The position numbers were made by a program, and so were the translations under genes. A stretch of DNA of 64,000 bases from Leptotrichia sp. HSP-342. GTDB lineage: Bacteria > Fusobacteriota > Fusobacteriia > Fusobacteriales > Leptotrichiaceae. Of this stretch, positions 31,505 through 40,182 are shown in pieces (positions within the stretch are counted from its first letter, which is position 1; the number at the start of each line of letters is the position of its first letter). The stretch lies in the NCBI RefSeq assembly GCF_041199995.1, contig NZ_CP165646.1, positions 2,294,001 through 2,358,000 on the forward strand, in the 5' to 3' direction. Under the pieces are notes generated by a model. That model saw only the letters and a list, made by a program, of their open reading frames with translations, did no database searches and had not been told where the DNA came from.

Positions 31505-32611
31505 TTAAAAATTATCAAAAAAGTGCTTACTATGCCCTATAACTTCTTTTTCAGCTGATAAAATCAATGTTTCCACTTCTAGATTCCATCCATTTTTTCT
31601 ACAATGTTCCTCACATTTTTGTTTTGCTTTTTCAGCTAGCAAGTTAAAAACTTCTTTTTTTTCAATGTATCCAGAAGCCTCTTCAGTTGTATTCGATTCC
31701 AGAATTTTATATACATTTTCTAGCTTTTCACCCACTAACAATGCGTTTGCAGCCAAAATTTCCATTTTTGCATCAGAAACTCGACTATGCGTATGAAAAA
31801 TTCCTCCTGCCACTTTTACAAATTTTCCCAATTCTCCGATGAAATAAATTTTCTTAACTTCAAATTCACACGCCTTATCAAACATATATCCCACAAAATT
31901 ACTGATTACAACACCTTCTTCAGATTTTTCTGGAAATTCCTTTTTCAAAAACATTTTTCCTCGATTTCCAAAAAGAAATATCGCTGTTTTTGTATTAAAA
32001 TATGTTAAATTTTGCTTCAGCTCTATTGCAAGGGAAGCTTTCCATGACTCTTCAGACATCGGACGTACAATTCCCATTGTTCCAAGAATAGAAATTCCGC
32101 CAATAATACCTAATTTCCCGTTCATTGTTTTTTTGGCAGCTTCTTCACCCAGAGGCACGCTAATTTCAACATCTACTCCTTTTTCAGGTGGAAGAAGTTC
32201 TTTCACAATACCAGTCAGCATTTTCATTGGTGTTGGATTTATTGCTGATTTTCCAACTTCGACAGGAAGTCCAATTTTTGTGACTTTTCCGACTCCTTTT
32301 CCTCCAAAAATATTGATTTTATCATCTTCTCTAAAACTTACTTTTGATATGATTTCTAGACCGTGTGTCGCATCAGGGTCATCTCCCCCATCTTTTATGA
32401 CAGTTGCTGTTGCGTAATCCTCTGTCTTTTCAAAAGACTTAATCTTAATTTTTATCTTTTTACCCGCTGGAACATCTATTTCAACTTCTTCGACTTTTTC
32501 AGCTTTTCCTAGTAAAAGTAACAGTGCCGCCTTAGTCGCTGCTGTTGCCGAACTTCCTGTGGTATAGCCATATCGCAGTTTTCTACCGTTAAAATATACA
32601 TAATTTTCCAT
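31505..32611 (-). CDS. cbiD: Cobalt-precorrin-5B C1-methyltransferase
   Basis: A 368-residue enzyme that methylates C1 during anaerobic corrin ring contraction. The N terminus LRYGYTTGSSATAATKAALL and the later IKDGGDDPDATHGLEI are the strongest CbiD signatures. GIVRPMSEESWKASL and GKFVKVAGGIFHTHSRVSDA are also conserved. It is the last of the riboswitch-led block cbiMNQO-cbiA-cbiC-cbiD, with 139 bases to cbiC that hold a long inverted repeat. Confidence 0.95.
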   Translation of the reverse strand: MENYVYFNGRKLRYGYTTGSSATAATKAALLLLLGKAEKVEEVEIDVPAGKKIKIKIKSFEKTEDYATATVIKDGGDDPDATHGLEIISKVSFREDDKINIFGGKGVGKVTKIGLPVEVGKSAINPTPMKMLTGIVKELLPPEKGVDVEISVPLGEEAAKKTMNGKLGIIGGISILGTMGIVRPMSEESWKASLAIELKQNLTYFNTKTAIFLFGNRGKMFLKKEFPEKSEEGVVISNFVGYMFDKACEFEVKKIYFIGELGKFVKVAGGIFHTHSRVSDAKMEILAANALLVGEKLENVYKILESNTTEEASGYIEKKEVFNLLAEKAKQKCEEHCRKNGWNLEVETLILSAEKEVIGHSKHFFDNF

Positions 32612-32639
32612 TTTTATTTCTCCACAATTATACTAAAAT

Positions 32640-32735
32640 ATATCTGAAAATGCTCAAAACCAATAAATTTCCAGCATTTTTGATTAAATAAAATCAAAAT
32701 ACTAAAAATAAAATAAATTTTGGATTTTCAGATAT
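32640..32735. repeat. 12-base perfect inverted repeat between cbiC and cbiD
   Basis: ATATCTGAAAAT (32640-32651) is the exact reverse complement of ATTTTCAGATAT (32724-32735). The intervening 72 bases are AT-rich. In RNA this would tie the intergenic region into a loop just before the cbiD start; it could be a processing or stability element. No T-run follows. Confidence 0.45.
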
Positions 32736-32750
32736 TTAAAAATTCATTTA

Positions 32751-33407
32751 TTAATTATTAAAATATTTATCTCTTTCATACATTTGATAAAGGATTCCGT
32801 GCATTACACCAACTGCAACTGTACTTCCACCTTTTGTTCCATTTGTTCGTATAAACGGAACATTATATTTTGAAAGTTCTGCCTTAGATTCGGGACATCC
32901 CACAAATCCAACTGGAACTCCAACTATCAATTTCGGTACATTTTCCCCTTCTTTTTCCATTTTTTCAAGTAATGTAAACAATGCTGTTGGAGCATTTCCG
33001 ATTACAAAAATTTTTGTTTGTGGATCTTTCAATGCTCTTTCTAATCCAACCATCGAACGTGTAATTCCTCTTTCCTTCGCTTCTCTGGCTACATCTGGAT
33101 CTGCCACTAGACAATATGCCTCTGCTCCAAATTTTTTCAGACCATTTTTATTCAATCCATTAACAATCATGTTTGTATCACAATAAATTTTGCAATTTCC
33201 AGCTTCTAATGCTTCTTTTGCTGATTCAATTGGATTATTATGAAATTCAACAATGTTCACATAATCAAAATCTCCAGTTGTATGAATCAATCTTTTTACG
33301 ATTAATTGCTCTTCTTCACTAAAATGGTCTGCTTTCCCAGCCAGCCCTTCTGTAATCATCTCAAAACTCCTTACCTCAATCGATTTTGGATCTTTAATAT
33401 ACGACAT
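32751..33407 (-). CDS. cbiC: Cobalt-precorrin-8 methylmutase
   Basis: A 218-residue enzyme that moves the C11 methyl group to C12 to give cobyrinic acid. LIHTTGDFDYVNIVEF contains the catalytic His42. IYCDTNMIVNGLNK, VVGVPVGFVGCPESK-type sequence (here IVGVPVGFVGCPESKAEL) and RTNGTKGGSTVAVGVMHGIL are conserved. It lies 150 bases after cbiA. Confidence 0.96.
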   Translation of the reverse strand: MSYIKDPKSIEVRSFEMITEGLAGKADHFSEEEQLIVKRLIHTTGDFDYVNIVEFHNNPIESAKEALEAGNCKIYCDTNMIVNGLNKNGLKKFGAEAYCLVADPDVAREAKERGITRSMVGLERALKDPQTKIFVIGNAPTALFTLLEKMEKEGENVPKLIVGVPVGFVGCPESKAELSKYNVPFIRTNGTKGGSTVAVGVMHGILYQMYERDKYFNN

Positions 33408-33557
33408 AATTTATTCTCCTTTTCTTTATTTTTATTTATTTAAATATGTTTAATAACTTTATTTTTTACTTTTGCTTATTTAATAATATTTTTTCATCTA
33501 TATTTCTAATTTGTTTTCACGCAAAAGCAATGAACAACGTACTCTTACTTGAAAAAG

Positions 33558-34901
33558 TTACAGTTTTTCTATCAAGTATTTAAAAAACTCTATATTTGAA
33601 TAAAATGAGATATGCGGGTATCCTGCTAGAAGACTATTCTTCCGATATCCACAAACCCAATTTCTTCCATCATTTTTCTCTATTTTATAAAATTTTTCTT
33701 TTTCATTATCTACAGAAATTTCTGAATAATGAAATTCGTGTCCTTTTGTACAAATTCCATTTTCGGCTTTTATATTTATATAGCCAAATCTTCCGATATT
33801 CAGCCTATTTTTCATAGAAATTTCCACATCTATCAGTCCACAGAAATCTCCACTATTTCCATCTAGCAAATTCAGTTTATTTGTTAAGTAGATAAATCCG
33901 CCACATTCTCCGTAGATTTTTACTCCATTTTCATGAGCCTGCTTTATACTTTCTTTCATAGATACATTTTCAGACAATTCTTTCCAGTAAAGTTCAGGAT
34001 AACCTCCGCCAAGATAAATCATATCAAGATTTTCTGGTATTTTTTCATCTTTTACAGGGCTAAATTCTACTATTTCTAATCCTGAAAATCTCATCAGTTC
34101 CAGATTTGACTCATAGTAAAATGAAAATGCACCATCTTTAGCAACTCCAACACGTTTTCCTTTATATTTATTCTTTAAGTCCTTTATTGGCTCAAAACTA
34201 TCTATACTGCTTTTTGCTTCAAATTCTTCTGCTATTTCGTAAATTCTTTCTAAATTTAAGCAATTTTGTGCAATTTCCTTAAACAGCTGTTTCTTTTCCT
34301 CAAGTTCTTTTGAACCTTTCAATTCAAAAGCCTGTTTTAGTCCCAAATGTCGGCTTTCTACCGATAATTTCTCATTTTTTGGCAAATATCCTACGCATTC
34401 TATTCCTGTAAATCTTTCTACTGCTTCCTTTAAGTTCAAATATAGTTTCTCAGATGAAACATTATTTAAAATAACGCCCTTTATTTTAACATTTTTATCA
34501 AATAATTTGAAGCCCAAAATTTCAGCAGCTATACTTGTGGAAATTCCTTTTGCATTAACTACTAGAATTACTGGAATATCAAGGATTCTTGATACGTGAG
34601 CTGTGCTAAAATTATCCTTTTCATGCCCAATTCCATCATAAAGTCCCATAACTCCCTCAACTATAGCGATATTGCTACCTTTTGCTCCAGTTTCAAATAT
34701 ATATCTTAACGTACTTTCATTAAACATAAAAGCATCTAAATTACGAGATTTATTCCCCGTAAACAATTCATGATAGCCAGGGTCAATGTAGTCTGGTCCG
34801 ACCTTAAAAGGTGCCACATTTTCAAAAGCTGACATCAATATGCTGCTTACTGTAGTCTTTCCGCCACCGCTCATTGCTCCCGATATAAGTATTTTTTTCA
34901 T
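33558..34901 (-). CDS. cbiA: Cobyrinate a,c-diamide synthase
   Basis: A 447-residue glutamine-dependent amidase that makes the a- and c-amides of cobyrinate. The N-terminal P-loop GAMSGGGKTTVSS (8-20) and VGPDYIDPGYHE belong to the synthetase domain. The C-terminal glutaminase domain has the nucleophile Cys333 in YGECGGFIYL and a His in GYPHISFYSN. The start overlaps the cbiO stop by four bases (ATGA type), placing it in the same transcript as cbiMNQO. Confidence 0.95.
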   Translation of the reverse strand: MKKILISGAMSGGGKTTVSSILMSAFENVAPFKVGPDYIDPGYHELFTGNKSRNLDAFMFNESTLRYIFETGAKGSNIAIVEGVMGLYDGIGHEKDNFSTAHVSRILDIPVILVVNAKGISTSIAAEILGFKLFDKNVKIKGVILNNVSSEKLYLNLKEAVERFTGIECVGYLPKNEKLSVESRHLGLKQAFELKGSKELEEKKQLFKEIAQNCLNLERIYEIAEEFEAKSSIDSFEPIKDLKNKYKGKRVGVAKDGAFSFYYESNLELMRFSGLEIVEFSPVKDEKIPENLDMIYLGGGYPELYWKELSENVSMKESIKQAHENGVKIYGECGGFIYLTNKLNLLDGNSGDFCGLIDVEISMKNRLNIGRFGYINIKAENGICTKGHEFHYSEISVDNEKEKFYKIEKNDGRNWVCGYRKNSLLAGYPHISFYSNIEFFKYLIEKL

Positions 34902-35704
34902 AGCAAGTTTTTTTCCTCCAAAAATTTATAATAATCATTTTCATCAAGATTTTTATACTTGAGATAACTTTTTATTTTCAGTACATTTGGAATATTCAAA
35001 TTTAATTTCTTCAAAAATTCAAAATCCTCAAAAACCTCATCTCTGCTCCCTTGCCGTACAATTTTCCCCTTTTCAAGTACATAAATATAATCAGCAAATT
35101 CATAGGCAAAATCTGTATCGTGCGTTGATACCACCATTGTTTTTCCTGCTTTGGAAAAATTATCTAGAATTTCTGATACTCTTTTTGTATTTTTAGAATC
35201 AAGCCATGCAGTTGGCTCATCTAGAATAAGAAGTTCTGGCTCCATTGCCGTAATTGCAGCTATTGAGACTCTTTTTTTCTGTCCATAGCTCAGATGATGA
35301 CAAGGTCTATCTTTTAAATCTGTTATATTGATTTCTTTCATTGCCCTGTTTACATTTTTTTCTACTTCCTCTTTAGAATATCCAAGATTTTCAGGTCCGT
35401 AAGCTACTTCCTGAAATACTAAAGGTGCAAAAATCTGTATTTCAGGATCCTGAAAAATTATTCCGACTTTTTTTCTCAATTCTTCGAGATTTTTCTTTTT
35501 ATGTTCTATTTTTTTCTCTTCAAAATAAATATTTCCCTTTTGTGCTTTCAAAAGTCCATTCATTATTAAAAATAATGTTGATTTTCCTGAGCCATTTTCC
35601 CCAAGAAATAATGTTTTTTTCCCTTTTTCAATATTCAAAGTCACATCTTTTAGAGCCTCTGTTTCTTCGTCGTATGAAAAAGTTATATTTTCAAGTCTAA
35701 GCAT
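34898..35704 (-). CDS. cbiO: Cobalt importer ATPase CbiO
   Basis: A 268-residue ATP-binding subunit of the CbiMNQO cobalt importer, a group I ECF system. Walker A LGENGSGKSTLFLIMNGLL, signature HLSYGQKKRVSIAA (a Tyr replaces the usual first Gly, common in CbiO), Walker B LLILDEPTAWLD and the switch VVSTHDTDF are present. It overlaps cbiQ upstream and cbiA downstream. Confidence 0.93.
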   Translation of the reverse strand: MLRLENITFSYDEETEALKDVTLNIEKGKKTLFLGENGSGKSTLFLIMNGLLKAQKGNIYFEEKKIEHKKKNLEELRKKVGIIFQDPEIQIFAPLVFQEVAYGPENLGYSKEEVEKNVNRAMKEINITDLKDRPCHHLSYGQKKRVSIAAITAMEPELLILDEPTAWLDSKNTKRVSEILDNFSKAGKTMVVSTHDTDFAYEFADYIYVLEKGKIVRQGSRDEVFEDFEFLKKLNLNIPNVLKIKSYLKYKNLDENDYYKFLEEKNLL

Positions 35705-36401
35705 TGTATTTTACCACCAAATATAAATTTATTATAACTATTATTATTACGAATATTATTTCAAACCCAATTTTTTTATATTTTCTATGAGAAAAAATAA
35801 ACTCCTTTCCCATTCTTGATTCCACAGCCTTTATAGAATTCAGATTATAGTAGTATGTTTTTTTTAGTATAGCAACTACTAACATCGGAAATGATTTCAT
35901 CCCATTTTTAAAACTGCTATATCCTAGCCTTACTTCCTGTGCATTATGTAATTTTTCCTTATTGTCAAATAATAAAAATATATATCTGTAAATCAGTAAA
36001 AACATTTCCCTAAATATTTTAGGAAATTTCAGCTTTGCAAATATATAGTCCAAATCTATAATTGGAGTAGAACAAATAAGGAAATAAACTACAGCTATTG
36101 AGGAAAATGAACGTAGCAAAAATGTCCATATATCCGCTTTTATAAACAGCAAGGAAATTACAGTCGTTAAAATAAATAAAGCCGGAATAAAGTTCAGCTT
36201 TAATAAGTCGCTTATTTTTACTTTTACAACAAATAAGAGAAGTAAGTTAAACAGTATAAAATTAAAAATAAATACTGTTTTACTTTCTGTATAAAGCAAA
36301 AATACTAATGTCGTCATTGACAATATAAACTTTACTCCGGGATTTATATTTTTTATGGGATTTGTGTAAGATACCTTATCTATTAGCATTTTTTCTTTCA
36401 C
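35697..36401 (-). CDS. cbiQ: Cobalt importer transmembrane protein CbiQ
   Basis: A 234-residue EcfT-type scaffold of the cobalt importer with four to five membrane helices in the first half. Cytoplasmic coupling helices include HNAQEVRLGYSSF and the later SIKAVESRMG, the region that contacts CbiO. It overlaps cbiN upstream by about 25 bases and cbiO downstream by eight. Confidence 0.9.
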   Translation of the reverse strand: MKEKMLIDKVSYTNPIKNINPGVKFILSMTTLVFLLYTESKTVFIFNFILFNLLLLFVVKVKISDLLKLNFIPALFILTTVISLLFIKADIWTFLLRSFSSIAVVYFLICSTPIIDLDYIFAKLKFPKIFREMFLLIYRYIFLLFDNKEKLHNAQEVRLGYSSFKNGMKSFPMLVVAILKKTYYYNLNSIKAVESRMGKEFIFSHRKYKKIGFEIIFVIIIVIINLYLVVKYNA

Positions 36402-36678
36402 CTTTGAAATAGCCTAATACATACCCTACAATTCCTGCACCTAATGCCGCCTGTAATGCAAACAGCAGACTTTCAGTTTCATCTCCTGGTAATTCTATTA
36501 AATTTTTAGCCCATGGCTCATAATCAGGTTTTATAGTTTTTATTACTTCTTCTCCCTTGTCATCAGATCCGCCAAATTCAGATTTTACGAGAAATAAAGG
36601 AATAACACCTATTAAAATTATTGCAATTATTAAAATAATATTCTTTTTAAATACACTTTTGTTTTTATTTTCCGACAT
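36376..36678 (-). CDS. cbiN: Cobalt importer accessory protein CbiN
   Basis: A 100-residue protein with two membrane helices (IILIIAIILIGVIPLFLV and ALQAALGAGIVGYVLGYF) joined by an outer loop containing DYEPWAKNLIELPGDETESL, the CbiN signature. It assists metal loading into CbiM. The start overlaps the cbiM stop by one base. Confidence 0.92.
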   Translation of the reverse strand: MSENKNKSVFKKNIILIIAIILIGVIPLFLVKSEFGGSDDKGEEVIKTIKPDYEPWAKNLIELPGDETESLLFALQAALGAGIVGYVLGYFKGERKNANR

Positions 36679-37385
36679 TAAGCTTCCACCTCTTTTACGT
36701 TATATTTTTCAAGTATATTCATCACCACGTTTGTAAGCAACCCTTCAATAACTGCAAGTGGGACCTGAGTTACTGCAAATACCGCTCCAAATTTGATAAA
36801 TGAAGCAACTACTCCACCTTGTGGAGATGGATATGCAAGTGCAAGCTGAATTGATGTTACCACATAAGTCGCAAGATCTCCTAACGCAGCTGCCAAAAAT
36901 ACCGCTAACGCCTTATTCTTTTTCTCAAATCCTTTATACACTAAATATGATACAATTGGTCCTGCGATTGCCATTGAAACAGCGTTTGCTCCCAAAGTTG
37001 TAAATCCTCCGTGTGCAAGCAATCCTGCTTGAAATATTAATACGATTGTTCCAAGAATGGAAGTTACAAAAGGTCCGTATAATATAGCAGATAGCCCTAC
37101 TCCTGTAGGATGTGATGAACTTCCTGTAACTGACGGAATTTTTAGTGCAGACAATACAAATATAAATGCACCAGCCAATGCAAGCGTCATTTTTTCCCGC
37201 ACGCTCCCTTTAGAAACAGATTGAAGCTTCTTTATTCCTATTATCCAAAACGGAATACACACTGCAAACCATACTATAACCCAATTTAAAGGTAAAAAAC
37301 CTTCCATAATGTGCATTGAGTAACCATTTACACCTATTAACAGCATACTGGTTAAAACCAAAAACAATAATGTTCTCTTTTTCAT
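36678..37385 (-). CDS. cbiM: Cobalt importer substrate-binding protein CbiM
   Basis: Membrane S component that binds cobalt, 235 residues from the ATG at 37385, which follows GGAGAG. A longer in-frame start at 37463 would run through the leader terminator, so I reject it. A cleavable signal ([20 protein letters not shown]) ends just before [12 protein letters not shown]. In the family the freed N-terminal Met-His binds the metal, so cleavage would create the site. [20 protein letters not shown] holds another conserved His. First gene after the cobalamin riboswitch. Confidence 0.95.
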   Translation of the reverse strand: MKKRTLLFLVLTSMLLIGVNGYSMHIMEGFLPLNWVIVWFAVCIPFWIIGIKKLQSVSKGSVREKMTLALAGAFIFVLSALKIPSVTGSSSHPTGVGLSAILYGPFVTSILGTIVLIFQAGLLAHGGFTTLGANAVSMAIAGPIVSYLVYKGFEKKNKALAVFLAAALGDLATYVVTSIQLALAYPSPQGGVVASFIKFGAVFAVTQVPLAVIEGLLTNVVMNILEKYNVKEVEA

Positions 37386-37430
37386 TTTCTCTCCTTCTCC
37401 AAATTTAATTTTAACCTTCGGCAAGTTCCA

Positions 37431-37452
37431 AAAAAAAATCAGCCAAAGCTGA
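37431..37452 (-). terminator. Riboswitch-controlled terminator before cbiM
   Basis: Minus-strand TCAGC-TTTG-GCTGA followed by eight T, in the leader between the riboswitch and the cbiM start. Its position fits the expression platform of the riboswitch. Confidence 0.7.
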
Positions 37453-37593
37453 AGCCAATACACGTCAAAACTTCCACAACAATAACTATATCATCATCGC
37501 ATAGTATATTTATGGAACAAATCACCATTGATTTATTTTTACATTGATGTATATTAAATCTTCCCTTCCCAGAAAATTTTATATAAAAAATTA

Positions 37594-37750
37594 TTAGGCA
37601 AGTCTCCTGACTAACTTCATCCTACTCGTACCCTTCCCAAAATATCCAAGATATCTCAGTGGTTTTGTGTACTTTCGTCAGCTTCACAGTAGTGGGGGCT
37701 GTATCGGATTCTAACCGATTTCCTTATTAAGTTTGTAAAACACCTATAAT
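37594..37750 (-). promoter_or_regulatory. Cobalamin riboswitch of the cbiMNQO-cbiACD operon
   Basis: On the minus strand the leader carries the conserved boxes in order: ATAGGTG near 37740-37747, TTAATAAGGAAA, CAGCCCCCACTACTGTGA, GCTGACGAAA, CCACTGAG, GGGAAGGGTACGAGTAGG and GTTAGTCAGGAGACTTGCC at the 3' end (37597-37615). These match the AdoCbl/B12-box consensus. Binding of cobalamin would switch off downstream cobalt import and synthesis. Confidence 0.93.
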
Positions 37751-37761
37751 TCTTTAATAAT

Positions 37762-37789
37762 AGTATACTCTCTTTTTTATATTTGTCAA
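37762..37789 (-). promoter_or_regulatory. Promoter of the cbiMNQO operon
   Basis: Minus-strand TTGACA (37784-37789), a 16-base spacer and TATACT (37762-37767). The riboswitch starts about ten bases after the -10 box. Confidence 0.8.
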
Positions 37790-37956
37790 CCCTTTACAAA
37801 CACAAAATTTAAATCCAAGTTGCTCAAAATCCAATCTCTTCTAAAAAAAATTCCTCATAAATTTTTAATTTTACCATGTCACTGTGGTACACTCAATCAA
37901 AAAAATACTTATCAAAAATATTTAATAATTCAATGAAACTTATTTAAACCAAACTC

Positions 37957-37983
37957 AAAAAAAGGTAGAAAATTTTTCCACCC
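37957..37983 (-). terminator. Terminator after the toxin gene
   Basis: Minus-strand hairpin GGTGG/CTACC with A/T inner pairs, followed by TTTTTTT, directly after the yoeB-like stop. Confidence 0.75.
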
Positions 37984-37986
37984 TTT

Positions 37987-38250
37987 TTATTTTTTCTTAT
38001 AATGAGAACCGCATTGCAAAAACCAGATTTCACCATTTTCTATTTTATAAACAATTCTATTTCCTTCATTAATTCTCCTGCTCCAGTAGCCAGACAGTTC
38101 ATGCTTCAAGCCTTCAGGTTTTCCTATACCAGCATATCCATTTCTATCAATGTCTTTTATAAGTTCCAATATTTTTTTGAAAACTTTCTTATCATTTTTC
38201 TGCCAGAAAAGAAAATCTTCCCATGCTTCATCAGACCATCTTTTTACCAT
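37987..38250 (-). CDS. yoeB: YoeB/Txe-family mRNA-interferase toxin
   Basis: An 87-residue RelE-superfamily toxin that cleaves mRNA at the ribosome. Glu46 (in KPEGL), Arg65 (in NEGNR), His83 and Tyr84 fall at the same positions as the catalytic residues of E. coli YoeB, and the length is nearly the same. FLQCGSHYKKK is the family C terminus. The ATG overlaps the antitoxin stop by one base (TAATG). The pair forms its own small operon between the two cobalamin-regulated operons. Confidence 0.92.
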   Translation of the reverse strand: MVKRWSDEAWEDFLFWQKNDKKVFKKILELIKDIDRNGYAGIGKPEGLKHELSGYWSRRINEGNRIVYKIENGEIWFLQCGSHYKKK

Positions 38251-38504
38251 TACAGCACCTCGTGAACTGTTCCACCAGTTTTTTCAATTTGTTCCTTTGC
38301 TTTTAGAAGTCTTGTGATATTTTCTTCACTGTAGAAATAATCGTCTTTTTCTGACAAGTCAATTTCCAGTTTTCTTTCTCTAACCAATTTTTTGGCTGCC
38401 ATTGTAAAAAAAACAGGTAGTGTTATTCCCAATTCTTCGCATACATTTTCCAAATCAAATTTTAAATTATCGTCTAATTTAAATGCATAAGTTGTTTTAC
38501 TCAT
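38250..38504 (-). CDS. RelB/DinJ-family antitoxin
   Basis: An 84-residue antitoxin from the ATG at 38504, which follows GGGGTGA. The N terminus TTYAFKLDDNLKFDLENVCEELGITLPV is split here as a ribbon (TTYAFKLDD) and helix (ELGITLPVFF), the ribbon-helix-helix DNA-binding fold of RelB/DinJ. The C-terminal acidic part (DDYFYSEENITRLLKAKEQI) would wrap the toxin. YoeB usually pairs with YefM/Phd, so this combination is a swapped partner, though also seen elsewhere. A promoter with extended -10 TGCTATAAT (38536-38541) lies just upstream and is probably autoregulated. Confidence 0.85.
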   Translation of the reverse strand: MSKTTYAFKLDDNLKFDLENVCEELGITLPVFFTMAAKKLVRERKLEIDLSEKDDYFYSEENITRLLKAKEQIEKTGGTVHEVL

Positions 38505-38591
38505 TTTTATCACCCCTATACATAAATATATAACCATTATAGCATAAAAATTATAAGAAATAAAACTTTTGTTATATAAATAGCAATAAAA

Positions 38592-39410
38592 CTACTTAAC
38601 TTCCGTCATTTCCCCATGTACAGGAAAAATTGCATTCAATAGCGACTTTGTATATGGATGTTTTGCTTTTTCAGAAATTTGTCCGCCTTCTATTACTTCC
38701 ACTACGTCTCCGTGATACATTACTACGATTTCGTGTGCAAAAGATTCTATTAATGCTATGTCGTGGCATATAAAAATCATTGTTATGTTTTTTTCTTTTT
38801 GTAATTTTACAAGAAGTTCCACTATGTTTTTTTGAATGGAAACATCAAGTGCGGAAGTTGCCTCGTCGCATATAAGTATCTCTGGCTCAAGCGAAATTGC
38901 TCTTGCAATTCCAAGCCTTTGTCTTTGCCCACCGCTCATATTTTGTGGATACTTTGTTACAAATTCTTCGGGCAAGTCAACCATTTTAAGAAGTTCTATA
39001 GCTTTTTGCTTTCTTTCTGATCTTTTTAATCTCCCGTAGTTCATTAATGGCTCTGTGAGAATTTGCATAACGTTCATTTTTGGATTAAAAGCTGACCATG
39101 GATCTTGAAAGACTATCTGAATATTTTGTCGATTTTCCCAAACTTCCTGTTTTGTAAACTTGCTTATATCCCTTCCGTGATATAAAATCTCTCCAGAGGT
39201 TGGCTTTTCCAAGTCCATAAGCATATTTACAAGTGTTGTTTTTCCTGATCCTGATTCTCCAACAATTCCCAAAGTTTTTCCTTTATGAATTTTTAAATTC
39301 ACTTTATTACAAGCCACTACTTTTTTATCATTTGATTTTTCATAAATTTTTGTAAGATTTTTTGTTTCAAGAATTACGTCATTAATATTAGACAAGCCTT
39401 TCACCTCCAA
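38592..39410 (-). CDS. ABC importer ATPase (NikE/OppF type)
   Basis: A 272-residue ATP-binding subunit of a nickel/peptide-type importer. Walker A GESGSGKTTLVNMLM, IQIVFQDPWSAFNPKM, signature QNMSGGQRQRLGIARA, Walker B ILICDEATSALDVS and switch FICHDIALI are intact. The C-terminal KHPYTKSLLNAIFPV is the OppF/NikE end motif. It overlaps the other ATPase gene by about 22 bases. Last gene of the riboswitch-led operon. Confidence 0.9.
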   Translation of the reverse strand: MEVKGLSNINDVILETKNLTKIYEKSNDKKVVACNKVNLKIHKGKTLGIVGESGSGKTTLVNMLMDLEKPTSGEILYHGRDISKFTKQEVWENRQNIQIVFQDPWSAFNPKMNVMQILTEPLMNYGRLKRSERKQKAIELLKMVDLPEEFVTKYPQNMSGGQRQRLGIARAISLEPEILICDEATSALDVSIQKNIVELLVKLQKEKNITMIFICHDIALIESFAHEIVVMYHGDVVEVIEGGQISEKAKHPYTKSLLNAIFPVHGEMTEVK

Positions 39411-40173
39411 TTTCAGGCACAGCTTCTAGCAATTTTTTAGTATATTCACTTCTTGGATTTTCTATAACTTCGTTTTTATTACCTGCATCAACAATTTTTC
39501 CATTCTGCATAACAATTATTTTATCTGAAATATATGCAGCAACTCCCAGATTGTGAGTTACCATTATGATAGAAGTGTCAAATTTTTTTCTGAGATCCAT
39601 TATTTCCTTTACTATTTGAGCCTGTGTTATAACATCTAATGCACTTGTAGGCTCATCTGCCAGAATAATTTTTGGATGGAAAGTTAGTGCCATTGCTATT
39701 CCTACACGCTGTTTCATTCCACCTGACAGTTGGTGCGGATAGCTTTTCATAATGATTTCAGGATCTGGCAAGTTTACTTTGGAAAACATATCTTCTGCTT
39801 TTTCTTCAGCTTCTTTTGCTGACATTTTGGAATGTGTCTGAATGTATTCGACAAACTGTTTTCCTATTTTTCTTATTGGATTAAGAGTTCCTCCTGAATC
39901 CTGTGAAATCATAGTTATTTCAGTCCCTCGCAGTTCCCTCCATTGATTAAGGCTTTTACTGAGCATTGATTCTCCATTATAAATTATATCGCCTGAAATT
40001 ATTTTCCCTCCATTTGGCAATAGTCCCAAAATAGAAGAAAGAACGGTAGATTTTCCACTACCGCTTTCCCCAACTATTGTTATTATTTCACCTTTTTTCA
40101 ATGAAAGAGAAAAATTTTCAACTACTGGATCCTTATCTCCATACTGAATTGTCAAATCTTTTATCTCCAACAT
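39388..40173 (-). CDS. ABC importer ATPase (NikD/OppD type)
   Basis: A 261-residue ATPase partner. Walker A GESGSGKSTVLSSILGLL, EITMISQDSGGTLNPIRKIG (the OppD/NikD Q-loop pattern), signature HQLSGGMKQRVGIAMAL, Walker B IILADEPTSALDVITQ and switch MVTHNLGVAA. The end reads NPRSEYTKKLLEAVPEIGG. No Cys cluster for an Fe-S cluster is present, unlike many OppD proteins. Confidence 0.9.
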   Translation of the reverse strand: MLEIKDLTIQYGDKDPVVENFSLSLKKGEIITIVGESGSGKSTVLSSILGLLPNGGKIISGDIIYNGESMLSKSLNQWRELRGTEITMISQDSGGTLNPIRKIGKQFVEYIQTHSKMSAKEAEEKAEDMFSKVNLPDPEIIMKSYPHQLSGGMKQRVGIAMALTFHPKIILADEPTSALDVITQAQIVKEIMDLRKKFDTSIIMVTHNLGVAAYISDKIIVMQNGKIVDAGNKNEVIENPRSEYTKKLLEAVPEIGGERLV

Positions 40174-40182
40174 AAATTCTCC

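Noticed and set aside
37386..37463. N-terminal extension of cbiM to 37463
   Set aside because: It would be encoded by the leader terminator and lacks a ribosome-binding site, whereas 37385 has one and begins a signal peptide.
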